From Gamarada debralockiae (taxonomy: Eukaryota; Ascomycota; Leotiomycetes; Helotiales; Hyphodiscaceae), in contig NXFV01001626.1 in the NCBI GenBank assembly GCA_002803225.1, positions 1 through 34,356 of the forward strand: a DNA stretch of 34,356 nt, written 5' to 3'. The first letter of the stretch is position 1. Each line of letters opens with the position of its first letter. A program made the position numbers and the translations under genes. The notes below the pieces were generated by a model. The model was not told where the DNA came from and searched no databases. It worked only from the letters and a program-made list of their open reading frames with translations. This document shows, one piece after another, positions 32,615 through 34,356 of this stretch.

Positions 32615-33289
32615 ATGGCAAACATGTCACGACCTCCACGAGCACTCCCGACAGAGATATGGGGCCGAAATATTTGAGCTGTTTCCTTTCGCCACAGCAA
32701 AGACCCTCCGAACCATCAACAGGGCTTTTAGCGAGCGTAGTGCAGTTTATGTCTTCAGAATCGTCTGCGCTACTACTCTTCCATGGAGTATTAACAGCCT
32801 CAAAAATATTGCAAACAAAGCTGAGCTCGCCAAAATATTGGGGAAATCGCGTACTTGCCTGGTCTCGTGGCTCCCCGAATGGCATCACTTGAGTATTGGG
32901 AGAAGCACGTCTTGCACGTCTCAACCTCTGCTCTCAGTACATTCCATATGGACACGGGGCGCTCTTGAAGAACTATGGTTCAATGCCAAGATATCCTTAC
33001 GCATGACAATGCCGAGGCTCGGATTCTGCAGACCTCTTTCTAGAGTTTCTAGAATCTAGGCACAATCTGCATGATAACACCAAAGGACCTATACCGGAGT
33101 CACCCATCCACAAAAGCCCTTGCCCAAGTTGACATTCGTGTCGCGTGGGATAGACCGATCCTCGCCAATTTTTGTAACAGCTTAGTCCGTCCAGATTACG
33201 ACGCATTCCAGAAATACCAAAGATGGTTTTGTTTCCAACATTCCTTCCTTTTCCTGCGGCAGGGACGAGGTAAAGACTATCCTGTGTAA
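32615..33289 (+). pseudogene. F-box-like family relic, copy 4 (N- and C-terminal parts)
   Basis: ATG at 32615 starts MANMSRPPRALPTEIWGR, aligned with copy 3. One extra A within 32668-32670 moves the frame; in the new frame IFELFPFATAKTLRTINRAF and VYVFRIV follow, and this frame stays open to 33059. The region then jumps to a tail ending at 33289 with FLFLRQGRGKDYPV, the counterpart of QKGRGIEFPVYG in copy 2. The central leucine-rich part is missing, so the copy has an internal deletion as well as the shift. A single-base shift could also be a sequencing error, but the missing centre could not. Confidence 0.6.
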
Positions 33290-34170
33290 GGCATTCCTCT
33301 CGTTCTTAAACAGCACAACAATGTTGAACGCACGACTTTGTGGCGACCAGAGAGAACCTCGATCATCCACGATGGGTGAGCGATCGTCACCTTCGATGGC
33401 CCGCCAAAATAAGCCCGAAAGCCCGTCGTTCGTGAGTGCTTCGATCTCCATGGCGACTCATTCCGTTCAATGCCGTTGAGAGATTGACACGGAACGCCAC
33501 TCCCCTTATTCTATATAGGAAAATCAAGGTCTTCAACAACGTAGCAAAACTGCTGGAACGTGACATCTGAGTCATAACCCACTTGGCCCTGTTGCCTAGG
33601 GTATGAGTCACTACGCTGTATATATAGCCCTTGGATCACTACTCTAAATGTCAAGCTGCTTTCACATTCAACAATTATGACCTCGCAACAAAAACCTCTA
33701 TAAGATGTACTTGCATTTCACCCAGTACAATTAACCAATTCAAGTGAACGATTACGACTACTTTTCGTTCAGAAGCCTTTAGATTCCACGCAGAAACTGT
33801 ACTTCTTCATTCGAAGAAAAACAATCCTTGAAAGAAGTTGAAGAACAACAAATGACCAAAAGCAGCAGGGAAGCACTAGCATTTCACCCAACTCAAGCAA
33901 AACATCAAAACCCATCTCCCATTCTCGATTCTCCACTTGTGAAATCTTTGAGCCCCGTTCTGGTTCCCGCCTTTGAATGGCCGTTCCAGCATATGCACAG
34001 AGTCCTCCAGTGTTTGAAGCGTGACGTATATAATATTGTAAAGGGGTTAGGACTTAGAGAATGGGCAGCTGTATATTTCAAAATTCAAATGTTGCAGCAG
34101 TTGCCGTAGGGAGAAAGCTAGGCAATAAAATTTTCGCCGTGCAGACGAAGTTTGTCGTGTTCGCTGCATG
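33290..34170. other. Gene-free stretch before the transposon end
   Basis: No gene was recognised. A phrase near 33515-33560 (YRKIKVFNNVAKLLERD, plus strand) vaguely recalls the N-terminal region of the F-box-like family. A TATATATA-like motif lies near 33618. Nothing else stands out. Confidence 0.4.
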
Positions 34171-34356
34171 CAGTACTCGAGTTCCCGGGATAACGGCCCA
34201 CCCGATTAAACGGCCCACTCACAGGCTCTTTAGGCTTGGCTCGCTAAATTTACAGCATTTTACAGGGCTTGAAATTTCGATAATTTTCAACATTTGTACA
34301 ATCGGTTCCGGTGAGTGATCGGCAAAAATCAAAAACGCCACTCCTACCTTTAGCAC
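34171..34356 (+). mobile_element. Left end of a Fot1/pogo-like DNA transposon, cut by the window edge
   Basis: The sequence CAGTACTCGAGTTCCCGGGA at 34171 is followed by two subterminal copies of ACGGCCCAC about 20 bases apart, the style of the terminal repeats of fungal Tc1/mariner elements of the Fot1 group. The last 40 bases read, in one frame, AKIKNATPTFS, which resembles the start of a Fot1-type transposase, though the codon before it is TCG rather than ATG. The rest lies outside the window, so neither the second terminal repeat nor the target TA can be checked. Confidence 0.45.

Overview
This looks like a contig piece from a filamentous ascomycete (Pezizomycotina). The signs are short spliceosomal introns of about 45-125 bp with GT..CTAAC/CTGAC..AG signals, Zn(II)2Cys6 regulators, a LaeA-like methyltransferase, a class II P450, a GPI-type serine/threonine-rich secreted protein, and AT-rich patches holding decayed mobile elements. 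I could not place it below that rank. No tRNA, rRNA or CRISPR was seen.

Region 1 (1-4970). An AT-rich edge with BamHI-like palindromes leads to a LaeA-type SAM methyltransferase (994-2282, +, 4 exons). A six-exon cytochrome P450 (2770-4543, -) faces it tail to tail. Both splice into complete reading frames. They could form a small tailoring pair, but no backbone synthase is visible.

Region 2 (4971-6360). AT-rich repeat island: a 338-bp MITE-like element with inverted arms of about 63 bp, a minus-strand reading frame broken by three stops, an (ATTAA)n microsatellite, and a possible Copia-type solo LTR.

Region 3 (6403-15103). A predicted GPI-anchored secreted protein with a six-cysteine head and a striking Tyr/Trp cluster; 4 kb of nearly gene-free DNA with a 20-bp tandem repeat and coding relics; a Zn2Cys6 regulator (11943-13640, -) whose second intron appears to be GC-AG; and a broken gene of unknown family (14299-15103).

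Region 4 (16322-19903). A core-gene island: an RRM+PWI splicing factor of the RBM25 type, divergent from mitochondrial ribosomal protein bS21m, sharing a 308-bp promoter.

Region 5 (19904-34356). A 4.4-kb gap with a decayed minus-strand frame, then a second intact Zn2Cys6 regulator (24286-26501, +). Beyond it lies a 'graveyard' of at least four degenerate copies of one F-box-like/leucine-rich gene family, with repeated segments recognisable between copies but frames broken by stops and shifts. The window ends inside what looks like the left end of a Fot1/pogo-type DNA transposon.

All splice sites and pseudogene calls were made by eye. No alignment, HMM search or RNA evidence was available.
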